The translations under genes were made by a program, and so were the position numbers. Under the pieces are notes generated by a model. The model saw only the letters and a list, made by a program, of their open reading frames with translations. It searched no databases and was not told the origin of the DNA. Positions 9,056 through 17,521 of a DNA stretch of 64,000 nt are shown here, in pieces. Origin of the DNA: Streptomyces hiroshimensis (GTDB taxonomy: Bacteria > Actinomycetota > Actinomycetes > Streptomycetales > Streptomycetaceae). The stretch is from NCBI RefSeq assembly GCF_014650335.1, contig NZ_BMUT01000003.1, positions 352,549 through 416,548 of the forward strand, read 5' to 3'. The first letter of the stretch is position 1; each line of letters begins with the position of its first letter.

Positions 9056-10135
9056 TCAGGTGAGGAGTTTCGCGAGCAGGGCCATCTCGGTGGGCGGGTC
9101 GATCACCGGCTGGATGAGGAGTTCGTCGACGCCGGCCTGTTCCAGGGTGGTGATGCGGGCGAGGAGGTCGTCGCGGGTGCCGACCAGGGCAAGGGTGTTC
9201 ATCAGCGAGGGCAGGACCAGGTCCCGGTCCTGCGGTGTGATGCGTCCGAGGTAGTTGGGATAGAGCTTGGTGTGCCGGTCCGGCGCAGTGGCGGTGGTGC
9301 CGCGCCGGTCGAGGAGCCGCCGCACCGCCTCGCGTTCCTCGGGGCCGAGTTGCCCGGCGAAGGCGGGTGTGTCGGCGGCTGTGTCGGCGGCGAAGGCCAG
9401 CAGCGACAGGACGAGGTGGCCCGTCGCGTCCCGGGCCGCGTCGCCGTGGGGGTCCTCGTCCTCGTCGAGTAGGTGGAGCGAGGTGACCACGTAGGAGTCC
9501 GCCCGGGAGTCCATGTGGGAGTCGGGGTCGCGGGGTGTGCCCTGGGCGGCGTGGCGGCGGGTGTCGTGCAGCGCGTGCCAGGCGGTGGGGTCCAGCAGGC
9601 CGAAGGAGATGAGGCCGGTGCCGCGGCGGCCGGCGACGGCGGCGGCCTTCGGTCCGAGCAGCGCGGCCACGACGAACTCGATCGGGTCGGCGGTGTTCAC
9701 CTGCGCCCCGGCGTGCAGGAACCGGATGTCGCGGACCCGGTCGCCTTCGCGGTACTCGGTCGAACGCCCGGCGCACAGGTCCTGCAGTGCGACGGTGAAG
9801 TTCTCCAGCCTGGCCGCCGTGGTCGGCCGCATGCCCAGGGTGCGCCGGGCGGTGTTCCCGGTGCCGACTCCGCAGATGATCCGGCCCGGCGCCAGGGCGT
9901 TGAGGCTGGCGAGCCCGCTCGCGGCGGCCGGGGCCGAGCGCAGCGCCGGTGAGGTCACACCGATGCCGAGCCTGATGCGGCTGGTGGCCTTCGCACACAG
10001 GCTCAAGGCGACGAAGGGGTCGCCGTGGACCATCGGGGTGTCGTTGACCCAGAAGCTGTGCAAGCCCAGCTCCTCGGCTCGCACGGCGAGGTCCTCCACA
10101 CCGGGCTGCGCGGCGACAACGACGCCTGCACGCAT
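9056..10135 (-). CDS. LLM-class flavin/F420-dependent oxidoreductase
   Basis: A 359-residue luciferase-like monooxygenase fold protein. It has the family's N-terminal pattern (AQPGVEDLAVRAEELGLHSFWVNDTPM), the central RIRLGIGVTSP strand, LNALAPGRIICGVGTGN and a C-terminal LVGTRDDLLARITTLEQAGVDELLIQP segment. The start at 10135 is supported by GGAGGTTTTG directly before ATG; the frame stays open further upstream without a better start. The class uses FMN or coenzyme F420 to oxidise small substrates. The substrate is unknown. It is a stand-alone gene, convergent with the SnoaL-like gene. Confidence 0.87.
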   Translation of the reverse strand: MRAGVVVAAQPGVEDLAVRAEELGLHSFWVNDTPMVHGDPFVALSLCAKATSRIRLGIGVTSPALRSAPAAASGLASLNALAPGRIICGVGTGNTARRTLGMRPTTAARLENFTVALQDLCAGRSTEYREGDRVRDIRFLHAGAQVNTADPIEFVVAALLGPKAAAVAGRRGTGLISFGLLDPTAWHALHDTRRHAAQGTPRDPDSHMDSRADSYVVTSLHLLDEDEDPHGDAARDATGHLVLSLLAFAADTAADTPAFAGQLGPEEREAVRRLLDRRGTTATAPDRHTKLYPNYLGRITPQDRDLVLPSLMNTLALVGTRDDLLARITTLEQAGVDELLIQPVIDPPTEMALLAKLLT

Positions 10136-10196
10136 CAAAACCTCCAGGGTGTGAGGATCGATTCGAACCCGCTCAGCATGGCAGGTCCCGGCGCAG

Positions 10197-10481
10197 GGCC
10201 GTTGGGCCGCTGCGGCCCCGCAGACCACCCTGGCCCGGCTGGGTACCCGGGTCACCGCCCGCCATGCGGCCCGCAGCCGCGGGCACGGTCGGCGGGAACT
10301 GCGGGTCGTCAAGGCCCTGACCGTTGACGGGCTGGAGCCGGACTTTCCCGGCGCGGTCCAGGCTGCCCGGATCATGCGCTTTCGCGCGAACGCCAGAACC
10401 GGTCGACGCACCCGCAAGTATCCATCTCCCAAGTATCGCGGGCCGCCGGACAGCCGAGCGCAAAGGGGCCGGCATCCGTAA
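10197..10481 (+). pseudogene. ISAs1-family transposase fragment
   Basis: In frame 3, residues TLLARLGTRV-like, then SRGHGRRELRVVKALTVDG, then FPGAVQAARIMRF and ATGK-like RTGRRTRK match the central part of ISAs1-type transposases (family consensus: GHGRRE...K..TV.G..FPHA.Q...I.R). Only about 70 residues survive (to about 10418). The frame then runs into unrelated sequence and stops at 10479-10481. No start codon or complete DDE catalytic region is present. It is a decayed insertion remnant between the LLM gene and the secreted-protein gene. Confidence 0.6.
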
Positions 10482-10610
10482 CGACAAGATCGCGTCACGA
10501 GCCCTTAGTGACAGATTGGCCGGTTTTAAAGCCGTGATGTTGCTGGGGAGTTAACACAGGGACAGGATCACTGTTCGTATCAACCTCATCACTCATCCAG
10601 GAGCCGAGAA

Positions 10611-11102
10611 GTGATACGCAGAACCGCTCTCCGCACCCTCACCACAGTCGCCATGACCGCGGCCCTCGCCCTGCCCCTCACCCAGGGAGCCCAGGCGGCC
10701 ACCCCGGCCACGGCCTCTCCGGCAACCGCCGCCACCCCTGCCACGATCAACGCGGGCGACGACAACCCCTTCCGCTGGATGGAACTGGACGGCCTGCGGG
10801 CCGACTTCCAGTTCATGTGTCCCGCGGGCCACTGTGTGGGCTTCTGGTCCCTGGTCCTGACGGACGACGTCGCGCAGCAGAAGTTCCAGGGCGGCAAGTT
10901 CTTCGTCTACGCCCCGGCCACGCGTGAGTTCAGCTTCTTCCTCGACACGGACATCGCCGTGCGCACGGTCAACCACCCCGGTCGGGTCCGCCTGGCCGAC
11001 ACCGAGTTCATGCGCTCCCACCCGCGCGTCGAGGTCCGCTACGGCGACCTCGACCACCCGGACCGGGCCCGGGTCGTCGCCTCGGCGACGACGCTGATGT
11101 AG
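10611..11102 (+). CDS. small secreted protein of unknown function next to transglutaminase
   Basis: A 163-residue protein with a GTG start at 10611 and CCAGGAGCC just upstream. Residues 1-29 are a Sec signal peptide (MIRRTALRTLTTVAM..., cleavage near GAQA|A). A Thr/Ala/Pro-rich linker follows, then a compact domain with only two cysteines (MCPAGHC), likely a disulfide. I do not recognise the domain. The prepro transglutaminase starts 92 bases downstream on the same strand, so this protein might be a secreted substrate or partner of that enzyme; that is inference from position only. Confidence 0.7.
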   Translation: MIRRTALRTLTTVAMTAALALPLTQGAQAATPATASPATAATPATINAGDDNPFRWMELDGLRADFQFMCPAGHCVGFWSLVLTDDVAQQKFQGGKFFVYAPATREFSFFLDTDIAVRTVNHPGRVRLADTEFMRSHPRVEVRYGDLDHPDRARVVASATTLM

Positions 11103-11194
11103 CCGGCCGCTAACCCCTCCATTGCGTCGTGCTCTCGCATGCCCTCGCATGCCCTCGTTTCACGAGACTTCACCACAAGGGAGTGTTGATTTTC

Positions 11195-12415
11195 ATGTAC
11201 GCACGTCGGAGACTTCTCACCTTCGCCACTGTGGGTGCAGCCATATGCACCACCGGATTCATCCCGTCGGTCAGCCAGGCCGCCGGCAGCGGCGACAGGG
11301 AAAAGACGGGGTCCTACGCCGAAACGCACGGCCTGACGGCGGATGACGTCAAGAACATCAACGCACTCAACGAAAGCGCTCTGCCTCCGAGCGCCGGCTC
11401 GCCCTTCCGGGCCCCCGACTTCGTCGACGACAGGGAAACCCCTCCGGCCGAGCCGCTCGAAAGGATGCCTGATGCGTACCGGGCCTACGGAGGTAGGGCC
11501 ACTACGGTCATCAACAACTACATACGCAAGTGGCAGCAGGTCTACAGCCACCGCGACGGCAAGATCCAGCAGATGACCGAAGAGCAGCGAGAAAAACTGT
11601 CCTACGGTTGCGTTGGCGTCACCTGGGTCAATTCGGGCCCCTACCCGACGAACAGATTGGCGTTCGCGTTCTTCGACGAGAACAAGTACAAGAACGACCT
11701 CAAAAACACCAGCCCCCGACCCGATGAATCGCGGGCAGAGTTCGAGGGCCGCATCGCCAAGGACAGTTTCGACGAAGGGAAGGGCTTCAAGCGGGCGCGC
11801 GATGTGGCGTCCATCATGAACAAGGCCCTGGAAAACGCCCATGACGAGGGGACGTACATCGACAACCTCAACACAGAGCTCACGAACAACAATGACGCTC
11901 TGCGCAACGAGGACAGCCGCTCGAACTTCTACTCGGCGCTGAGGAACACACCGTCTTTCAAAGAGAGGGACGGAGGCAACTACGACCCGTCCAAGATGAA
12001 GGCGGTGATCTACTCGAAGCACTTCTGGAGCGGGCAGGACCAGCGGGGCCCCTCCGACCGGAGGAAGTACGGCGATCCGGAGGCCTTCCGCCCCGACCAG
12101 GGCACCGGCCTGGTCGACATGTCGAAGGACAGAAGCATCCCGCGCAGTCCCGTCAAGTCCGGCGAGAGTTGGGTCAATTTCGACTACGGCTGGTTCGGGG
12201 CTCAAGCGGAAGCGGACGCCGACAAGACGATATGGACCCACGGCGACCACTATCACTCGCCCAATAGCGGCCTGGGCCCCATGCACGTATACGAAAGCAA
12301 GTTCCGGAACTGGTCCGGCGGGTACGCGGACTTCGACCGCGGAACCTACATGATCACGTTCATACCCAAGAGCTGGAACACCGCCCCCGCCAAGGTGAAG
12401 CAAGGCTGGCCGTAA
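11195..12415 (+). CDS. microbial transglutaminase precursor (protein-glutamine gamma-glutamyltransferase)
   Basis: A 406-residue prepro enzyme very similar along its length to the Streptomyces mobaraensis transglutaminase as I recall it (407 residues). It has a signal peptide (MYARRRLLTF... to about residue 30), a pro-region (SYAETHGLTADDVKNINALNE, about 31-74) and a mature part beginning near FVDDRETPPAEP. The catalytic Cys139 lies in LSYGCVGVTWVNSG; the Asp is in NFDYGWFG and the His in THGDHYHSP. It crosslinks protein glutamine to lysine outside the cell without calcium; the pro-region keeps it inactive until secreted proteases cut it. In-frame GTG and TTG codons at 11183/11186 are alternative starts, but ATG 11195 gives the normal signal peptide. 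It ends in KVKQGWP and is followed by a strong terminator. Confidence 0.96.
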   Translation: MYARRRLLTFATVGAAICTTGFIPSVSQAAGSGDREKTGSYAETHGLTADDVKNINALNESALPPSAGSPFRAPDFVDDRETPPAEPLERMPDAYRAYGGRATTVINNYIRKWQQVYSHRDGKIQQMTEEQREKLSYGCVGVTWVNSGPYPTNRLAFAFFDENKYKNDLKNTSPRPDESRAEFEGRIAKDSFDEGKGFKRARDVASIMNKALENAHDEGTYIDNLNTELTNNNDALRNEDSRSNFYSALRNTPSFKERDGGNYDPSKMKAVIYSKHFWSGQDQRGPSDRRKYGDPEAFRPDQGTGLVDMSKDRSIPRSPVKSGESWVNFDYGWFGAQAEADADKTIWTHGDHYHSPNSGLGPMHVYESKFRNWSGGYADFDRGTYMITFIPKSWNTAPAKVKQGWP

Positions 12416-12424
12416 CAGAATCGG

Positions 12425-12453
12425 GCAGGAGGGCCGGATCGCGGCCCTCCTGC
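12425..12453 (+). terminator. rho-independent terminator after transglutaminase
   Basis: GCAGGAGGGCC and GGCCCTCCTGC form a perfect 11-bp stem with a 7-base loop, starting 9 bases after the transglutaminase stop. It separates this gene from the convergent STAND gene, whose stop is at 12516, and may serve both. There is no U-run, as is common in Streptomyces. Confidence 0.8.
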
Positions 12454-12515
12454 ATCCACACCGGCGGAGAGCCCCACCCCCGACGATCATCCGCTCCAAG
12501 CAGTGGGGCTTCACA

Positions 12516-15500
12516 TCAGACCGTGCAGATCTCGGTGGGGAGGCCGCCGGGGAGGTTGCCGCGTTCGTCGTCGGTGAGGTCGCGGCCGAGGACGGCGCAC
12601 AGGTGCCGCTTCCAGAGGGCGGGGTCGAGGCGGACCAACCCGAGGCGGCCCCCTGCCTCGGGTGAGCGCAGGAGTGTCTTGCCGTCTTTGGTGGCTGCCA
12701 GGAAGCCCTGGTTCTCGCCGAATTCGTGAGTTTCGCGGTACCCGGGATCGTCCGCTTTCAGGAAGCTTACGGAACTCTTGTTGGCCAGGAAGAACCCGGA
12801 GCCCCCGGTGCCGCCGGCTGCCCAGCGGTTCGGGTTCAGCGGCCCGAGCGGGCCCGCCACTCTCCTGGGTGTCTGCCCGGGGCGTACCAGCCACAGTTCC
12901 ACCATGCTGCCCGTGGTCATCACGGCCGCGTAGCGCGAATCTTTCAGGAACACGGCTACGTTGAGGTCGTCGCCGAGGCGTATACGACGCTCCTCGTCTT
13001 CCTTGCCTGTTCTCAGATCCACGGCGTGTACGTACGGCTCGCCGGCCACGGTGACGCCCACATGCCCGGGTTCGCGATGGCGGCCCACGAAGTAGGTTGG
13101 TCCGTCTTTCGTGGTGAGTCGCAGGTCACGCAGGTCGATCGGCTGCGACAGGCGGCGGCCCTCGCGGGCGTCCCAGTGCTCGACGCCCGTGCCGGAGACC
13201 GTCACGAGTCGGTCGTCATCGAGAAAGCGGAACTGCAGCAGTTCCGGTTTCCCGTCCTTGCCGACGGGTGGTTTCGCCGTGGTGAATTCGGCCAGCCGAC
13301 GCAGCGAGGGCAGGGCGCGGACAGTGATCCGGTTCTGGTCCGACACGTCCGCCATCAGCGTCTCGGCGCTGTTGACCTGCAGTTCCTGCTTGGCGTCCGG
13401 GGGCGTGGAGGCGTCACTTTTGACTTCGGCGAGAGTTCGCTCCTCGGCTTCCAATTCCACGATGCGCAGGCTGTCGCCCTTGCGGCCTACTCGGACCACC
13501 ATCCTGCTTCCGTCACCGAGCAGCTTCGGAGGGCTGTAGGCGGTGCTGTCGTCATACTTCACCAGTGCCCATCCGATCACCCTGTTCTTGCTCCGGGTGA
13601 TGAGGACAGGCTCGCGCGCAGTCCCCAGGAGGGGCAGATTGGCGATCTCTCCCGGGATGTAGGAGGGGCCGTAGAACCGTGCCGTGCTCTTCGGCCGTGC
13701 AGTGGTGTCGACGAGATCCCACTTGTCCGTGTCGACGTCCACCGCGAAGTGCTCGCCCTTCCCGTCGACGGCCACGTCGGCGCATGAAGTGCTGTCCCCA
13801 CGACGGTAACGACTCAGCACCTGCCCGTCCGCGACGCGCATGGCCTGGTAGTGGGCCGTTCCGACCGAGTTGGGGTCGGCCTTCTCTTCCCGGCAGACGA
13901 CCACCACACTGCCGTTTCCCGAGACTCCCTTGCCCGATCCCTGGATGCCGCCCGCCAGTTCGCGCACCGATCCGGTAGCGATGTCGACCGCTACCATCGC
14001 GTACAGCGCCCCCAACGGCTCGGGGCTCCTGGTGGTGGCCACCAGAGTGTTCTCGTCCGGCCCGAACCACACGTCCGTGAGGCGCGCGACCTGTTTCGGC
14101 AGTGCCCGCAGCCGTCCCGTCTCCAGATCCCATACCTGTACCGGCCGATTCGACAGAGCAGCCGACACCCCGACCAGCCGGCGGGCGTCCGGGGAGAAGT
14201 CCATGATCTTGACACGGCCGGACGAAGCGGACATGGAGAGGTCCTTGAGCGCACCCGGGAGCGGATGTGCCGGCCCCACCAGCCGCTTCCCCGAGGGCGT
14301 CACGTCGTGCCACATCACGACGCCGTCCCCGTCCCTCAGGTAGGCGATGCGCCGTCCGTCCCGGCTGACCACGGGCGACAGAGCATTGTGGGCGAGGCGG
14401 AGCTGCTCCTGACGGACCTTGCCCTTGGCCGTACGCACGAACAGGGTTGCCCGGCCGGTCCCGGTCGTCACCAGCGTCACCGCGCCGTCCCTGCTCATGG
14501 CCGCGGCCTCCATATCCCCTTCGGCTCCCGACAGCACCCACGCCGCGTCCCGTAGCTTCTCGTAACGGCGCAGAAGCGCGCTGCGGGCCTCCTGCGTCGG
14601 CGCGGTCTCGTATGCGGCGAGCGCGGCCAGAGCGGCCTGCCCCGCGTTTCGGTCCATCAGCTCGTCCGACTGGATCGCGAGCGCCCGCGAGCGCCCCTCG
14701 GCCTTCCGCTGTGCGCTCACGCTTGATTCCTGTACGAGGAAGGTTCCCAGGCCGGCGATCAGGGCAAGAGCCAGGGTCACCGCGACCCACCCCGCGCGGA
14801 CCCGGATGCGGCGCGCCCGCCGACGCCGGCGGGCCTGCGTCAGGAATTCCTGCTCCTCCTCGGTCAGGTCCGCCTCACGCCCTTGCAGCCTCGCTTCCAC
14901 CGCAGCGAGCTGGAGGGCGCCGGGCAGCAGATCGGCCGACCGGTCGGCGTTGCGCCAGCGTTCCAGGTCGTGCTGCACCTCCGCCCGCCCCGCGAGGAAG
15001 TCGGCGTCGGCCCGGACCTGCTCTGCCAGCGCAGGCCATGCCGTGATCAGCGCCTCGTGGGCCAGCTCCGCGCTCTCCGGTCGGCCGACGCCTCCGTACA
15101 GGACCAGCAGCCGCCGCTGGGCCAGCGCCTGCACCAGGCCCCAGCGTTCGTCTCCTGCCTCCTCACGCGTCAGGGCACGCCGCAGCGGGGCCTCGCCGCC
15201 CGGCAGCACCCGCACGAGCCCTGTCAGCAGACCCCGCGCCTTCGCATCGTCCTCCGGGGTGACGCACTCCCGCCACGCCTGATCGGCATGGCGCCGCAGC
15301 GCGCCGGACACCCCGCCGAGGTCCTCGTACGTAGCGGCCTGCAGCCGTCCGGCCGCACGTCGCTCCCACAGCTGTGCCAGGACGAAGCCGAGCAGCGGCA
15401 GGATGCCGGGTTCGTCGCCGGACTCGTCCAGGATGCGCCGGTCGAGTCCGGGGTCGTACTCGACCGCTGGAATGCGCCGGAGCGGTTCTGTGATCACCGC

Positions 15501-16835
15501 CTGCAGCTGGTCCCGGGCCATGGGCGTGAGCGGGAGCGTCGCCCCGCGCTTCAGCGCGGGGCCCAGGCGCGCGTGGCTCAGTGCGGCGTCCATGAAGTCG
15601 GCGCGCAGGGTGGCCAGGACCCACAGGCCGGCCGGCTGCTGCTGCGGGAAGAGCAGTTCGACGGTCTCGGCGAGCTCCGCTTCCGAGCGGTTCAGCAGCG
15701 CCTCCGCCTGGTCGAGTACGACCAGCAACCGTGCGGCCGACCGGCCCGTGATCCGGTGGAAGGTGTCCGTGAGCCCCAACTCGCGCAGCCAGTGGTCTAC
15801 GTGATCGACACTGTCCGCCCGCGCGGGGCCGTGCTGCCCCGACCTCACCGACTCGAACAGCTCCGTCGCGAGAGCCGCCCTCGTGGACGTGATGCGCCCG
15901 GCATCGATCACCAGGACCTCGTAGCCGTCCTGACGCATCCTGGGCACCACACCGGCCAGCGCAAGGGACGACTTGCCGCAGCCTGAAGGCCCGTAGACCG
16001 TGACGCTCGGCTGATTGCCCCGCAGGGCAGTGGCCACCTTTGCCACGTCCTCGTCGCGGCCGAAAAACACCTCCGCGTCGGTCTCTTGAAAGGCCGCAAG
16101 TCCGCGAAAGGGGGCCGCCGGGCGCAGCACGGCGGCCAGTTCCGGTATCTCCCGCACCAGTGTTCTCGTACGGAGCACGAACGCCTGCTGCGCCTCACGC
16201 ACCGGCTGGGCTGCCACCAACAGGCCCACCGCTGCGCCCAGGTCGTCGTCCCAGACGGGGCTGCCGCTGAAACCCGGCTTGACATGCACGGCCTGCCCGT
16301 CCGCCCGCGACAGCTGCACCCAGCCGCGCCCGGTGGGCCCGCGGAACCGTCCCTGGTGCCAGATGCCGTCCGGGTGATCGTCCGTGAACCCCACGGCACG
16401 GGCCTCGTGGTCCCACACGCTCTCGGCGTCCGCCATCGGCAGCGGGCGCGCCCCGGGGATCGGATCCTGCAGACGCAGTACGGCCACGTCGCCGGTCTGG
16501 TCGTCTCTGACAGGCACCCACCGCCATACGGCAGCCGTCCTCGCGTGTGCCTGCCCCGTGGCGTCGGCCATGCCGTCGGACGTGCCATCAGCCGTGCCGC
16601 CGGTCGTGCCGTCGGCCAAGGGAAGATCAATGGTGACCTCGGCCCCGGCGTCCACCGCGGCATCGCGGGGTAGGTCAAGGGCGTCAGAGACCACATGGGC
16701 GCAGGTCAGGATCAGGTCCGGGGCGATGAGAAAGCCCGCGCCGCCGACCGCGCCGTCCTGACCTGTGACACGCACGACCGCCGACACGAGTGCCGACTCC
16801 GGCTCCTGCGCGCCGCGTACTCTGTCTCCGCCCAC
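12516..16835 (-). CDS. trypsin-like peptidase fused to a STAND NTPase, membrane segment and WD40-like propeller
   Basis: A 1439-residue protein with a GTG start and GGAGG 5 bases upstream. Residues about 14-235 form a trypsin-like peptidase: His47 in LTCAHVV, Asp116 in GDVAVLRL, Ser190 in GFSGSPVWD. Residues about 245-640 form a STAND NTPase (nSTAND1 type) with Walker A GPSGCGKSS (282-290), Walker B LLVVLDQAEALL and a helical arm. A transmembrane helix lies near 683-703. The rest (about 750-1400) is beta-propeller-like with repeated DG(K/R).. and W-D-type motifs. Such proteins occur in NTP-dependent bacterial conflict systems, where the propeller is thought to sense an invader and the peptidase acts as effector. 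The upstream Trypco1 gene supports this. The target is unknown. Confidence 0.88.
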   Translation of the reverse strand: MGGDRVRGAQEPESALVSAVVRVTGQDGAVGGAGFLIAPDLILTCAHVVSDALDLPRDAAVDAGAEVTIDLPLADGTTGGTADGTSDGMADATGQAHARTAAVWRWVPVRDDQTGDVAVLRLQDPIPGARPLPMADAESVWDHEARAVGFTDDHPDGIWHQGRFRGPTGRGWVQLSRADGQAVHVKPGFSGSPVWDDDLGAAVGLLVAAQPVREAQQAFVLRTRTLVREIPELAAVLRPAAPFRGLAAFQETDAEVFFGRDEDVAKVATALRGNQPSVTVYGPSGCGKSSLALAGVVPRMRQDGYEVLVIDAGRITSTRAALATELFESVRSGQHGPARADSVDHVDHWLRELGLTDTFHRITGRSAARLLVVLDQAEALLNRSEAELAETVELLFPQQQPAGLWVLATLRADFMDAALSHARLGPALKRGATLPLTPMARDQLQAVITEPLRRIPAVEYDPGLDRRILDESGDEPGILPLLGFVLAQLWERRAAGRLQAATYEDLGGVSGALRRHADQAWRECVTPEDDAKARGLLTGLVRVLPGGEAPLRRALTREEAGDERWGLVQALAQRRLLVLYGGVGRPESAELAHEALITAWPALAEQVRADADFLAGRAEVQHDLERWRNADRSADLLPGALQLAAVEARLQGREADLTEEEQEFLTQARRRRRARRIRVRAGWVAVTLALALIAGLGTFLVQESSVSAQRKAEGRSRALAIQSDELMDRNAGQAALAALAAYETAPTQEARSALLRRYEKLRDAAWVLSGAEGDMEAAAMSRDGAVTLVTTGTGRATLFVRTAKGKVRQEQLRLAHNALSPVVSRDGRRIAYLRDGDGVVMWHDVTPSGKRLVGPAHPLPGALKDLSMSASSGRVKIMDFSPDARRLVGVSAALSNRPVQVWDLETGRLRALPKQVARLTDVWFGPDENTLVATTRSPEPLGALYAMVAVDIATGSVRELAGGIQGSGKGVSGNGSVVVVCREEKADPNSVGTAHYQAMRVADGQVLSRYRRGDSTSCADVAVDGKGEHFAVDVDTDKWDLVDTTARPKSTARFYGPSYIPGEIANLPLLGTAREPVLITRSKNRVIGWALVKYDDSTAYSPPKLLGDGSRMVVRVGRKGDSLRIVELEAEERTLAEVKSDASTPPDAKQELQVNSAETLMADVSDQNRITVRALPSLRRLAEFTTAKPPVGKDGKPELLQFRFLDDDRLVTVSGTGVEHWDAREGRRLSQPIDLRDLRLTTKDGPTYFVGRHREPGHVGVTVAGEPYVHAVDLRTGKEDEERRIRLGDDLNVAVFLKDSRYAAVMTTGSMVELWLVRPGQTPRRVAGPLGPLNPNRWAAGGTGGSGFFLANKSSVSFLKADDPGYRETHEFGENQGFLAATKDGKTLLRSPEAGGRLGLVRLDPALWKRHLCAVLGRDLTDDERGNLPGGLPTEICTV

Positions 16836-16870
16836 CTCGACCTCCGCGTGAAACGCGACCCCTTGTCAGG

Positions 16871-17257
16871 TCAACTCCCCTGGGGAGGATCCCCACTTGG
16901 GTCACTACTTGGGTCACTTACGTCGATCCTGTTCCAGGTCAGGTTGACGGAGAAGTTCGCAGCTGTCACGACGCTGGCGATGACCACCTTCGCGTCGGCC
17001 GATACGGTCACACCGAACTGCAAGGTCGCCTCGTCCGGCGGATGAGTCATCGCCTGGCACCGCCCGACGAAGGCGTTCGCCACGGGACGTATGACGTCCA
17101 GCATCTTCCCGAGCGACTGCTCGGCCCGCGCCACGGTACGGCCACCTCGACCGACCCGCACCAGGTTCTCGTCGACCTCGTCCACCTGGACCCGGACGAC
17201 GTCATCACCGTCGCCGAGGGGAACTTCCACGGTATGGAAGGGGCGGCGCTCACTCAT
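16871..17257 (-). CDS. Trypco1-type (trypsin-co-occurring domain, CU044_2847-like) protein
   Basis: A 128-residue protein starting MSERRPFHTVEVPLG. It shows the short beta-rich pattern of trypsin-co-occurring domain 1: an N-terminal strand, a central helix (QSLGKMLDVIRPVANAFVGRCQAM) and the characteristic end LQFGVTVSADAKVVIASV...ANFSVNLTW. Known homologues are encoded beside trypsin-like peptidases in STAND/NACHT conflict systems and are probably adaptors or substrates of the peptidase. The gene ends 35 bases before the trypsin-STAND start. Its ATG overlaps the stop of a 32-codon ORF upstream (ATGA), so translation is coupled. Confidence 0.8.
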   Translation of the reverse strand: MSERRPFHTVEVPLGDGDDVVRVQVDEVDENLVRVGRGGRTVARAEQSLGKMLDVIRPVANAFVGRCQAMTHPPDEATLQFGVTVSADAKVVIASVVTAANFSVNLTWNRIDVSDPSSDPSGDPPQGS

Positions 17258-17352
17258 CGCAACACACCGCCGAGAGCTCGCACGGACGCCGCGAACGCGG
17301 CCGGGCCCTGGCCCACACAGGTGACGATCGGGCGGGTCGGAACGAGGGACAT
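17254..17352 (-). CDS. 32-codon ORF coupled to the Trypco1 gene
   Basis: AAAGGAGCGCT directly precedes an ATG at 17352. The 32-residue product (MSLVPTRPIVTCVGQG...) ends with GVLR and a TGA that overlaps the Trypco1 ATG. The ribosome site is the best in this operon, better than that of the Trypco1 gene itself, which suggests real translation. It may be a leader peptide that couples translation, a small partner protein, or the remnant of a larger first gene. Its single cysteine and Ala/Val-rich end give no family match. Confidence 0.5.
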   Translation of the reverse strand: MSLVPTRPIVTCVGQGPAAFAASVRALGGVLR

Positions 17353-17521
17353 AGCGCTCCTTTATGACTGAGACGATGCATTTCGGCGGCATCAGCCGGG
17401 GTAGGGCGGAGTTCTCAGGCGGATCGTAACGAGTCGAACAGGCGTGGGGGCGGTTATGGCGCATTCCGGTAAGTGCCTGGCGAGGATGGCGGAGAGCCCA
17501 TTTGCGATCCAGAATGATCGG

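Noticed and set aside
10150..10172. GGGTTCGAATC (minus strand), tRNA T-loop-like motif
   Set aside because: The flanking bases cannot form a T-stem and no cloverleaf or acceptor stem is present, so it is not a tRNA.
12516..16835. Long plus-strand open frames opposite the STAND gene (for example 12726-13787, 14883-15986)
   Set aside because: They lie wholly within the minus-strand coding region, have shadow-frame composition and no recognisable domain or ribosome site.
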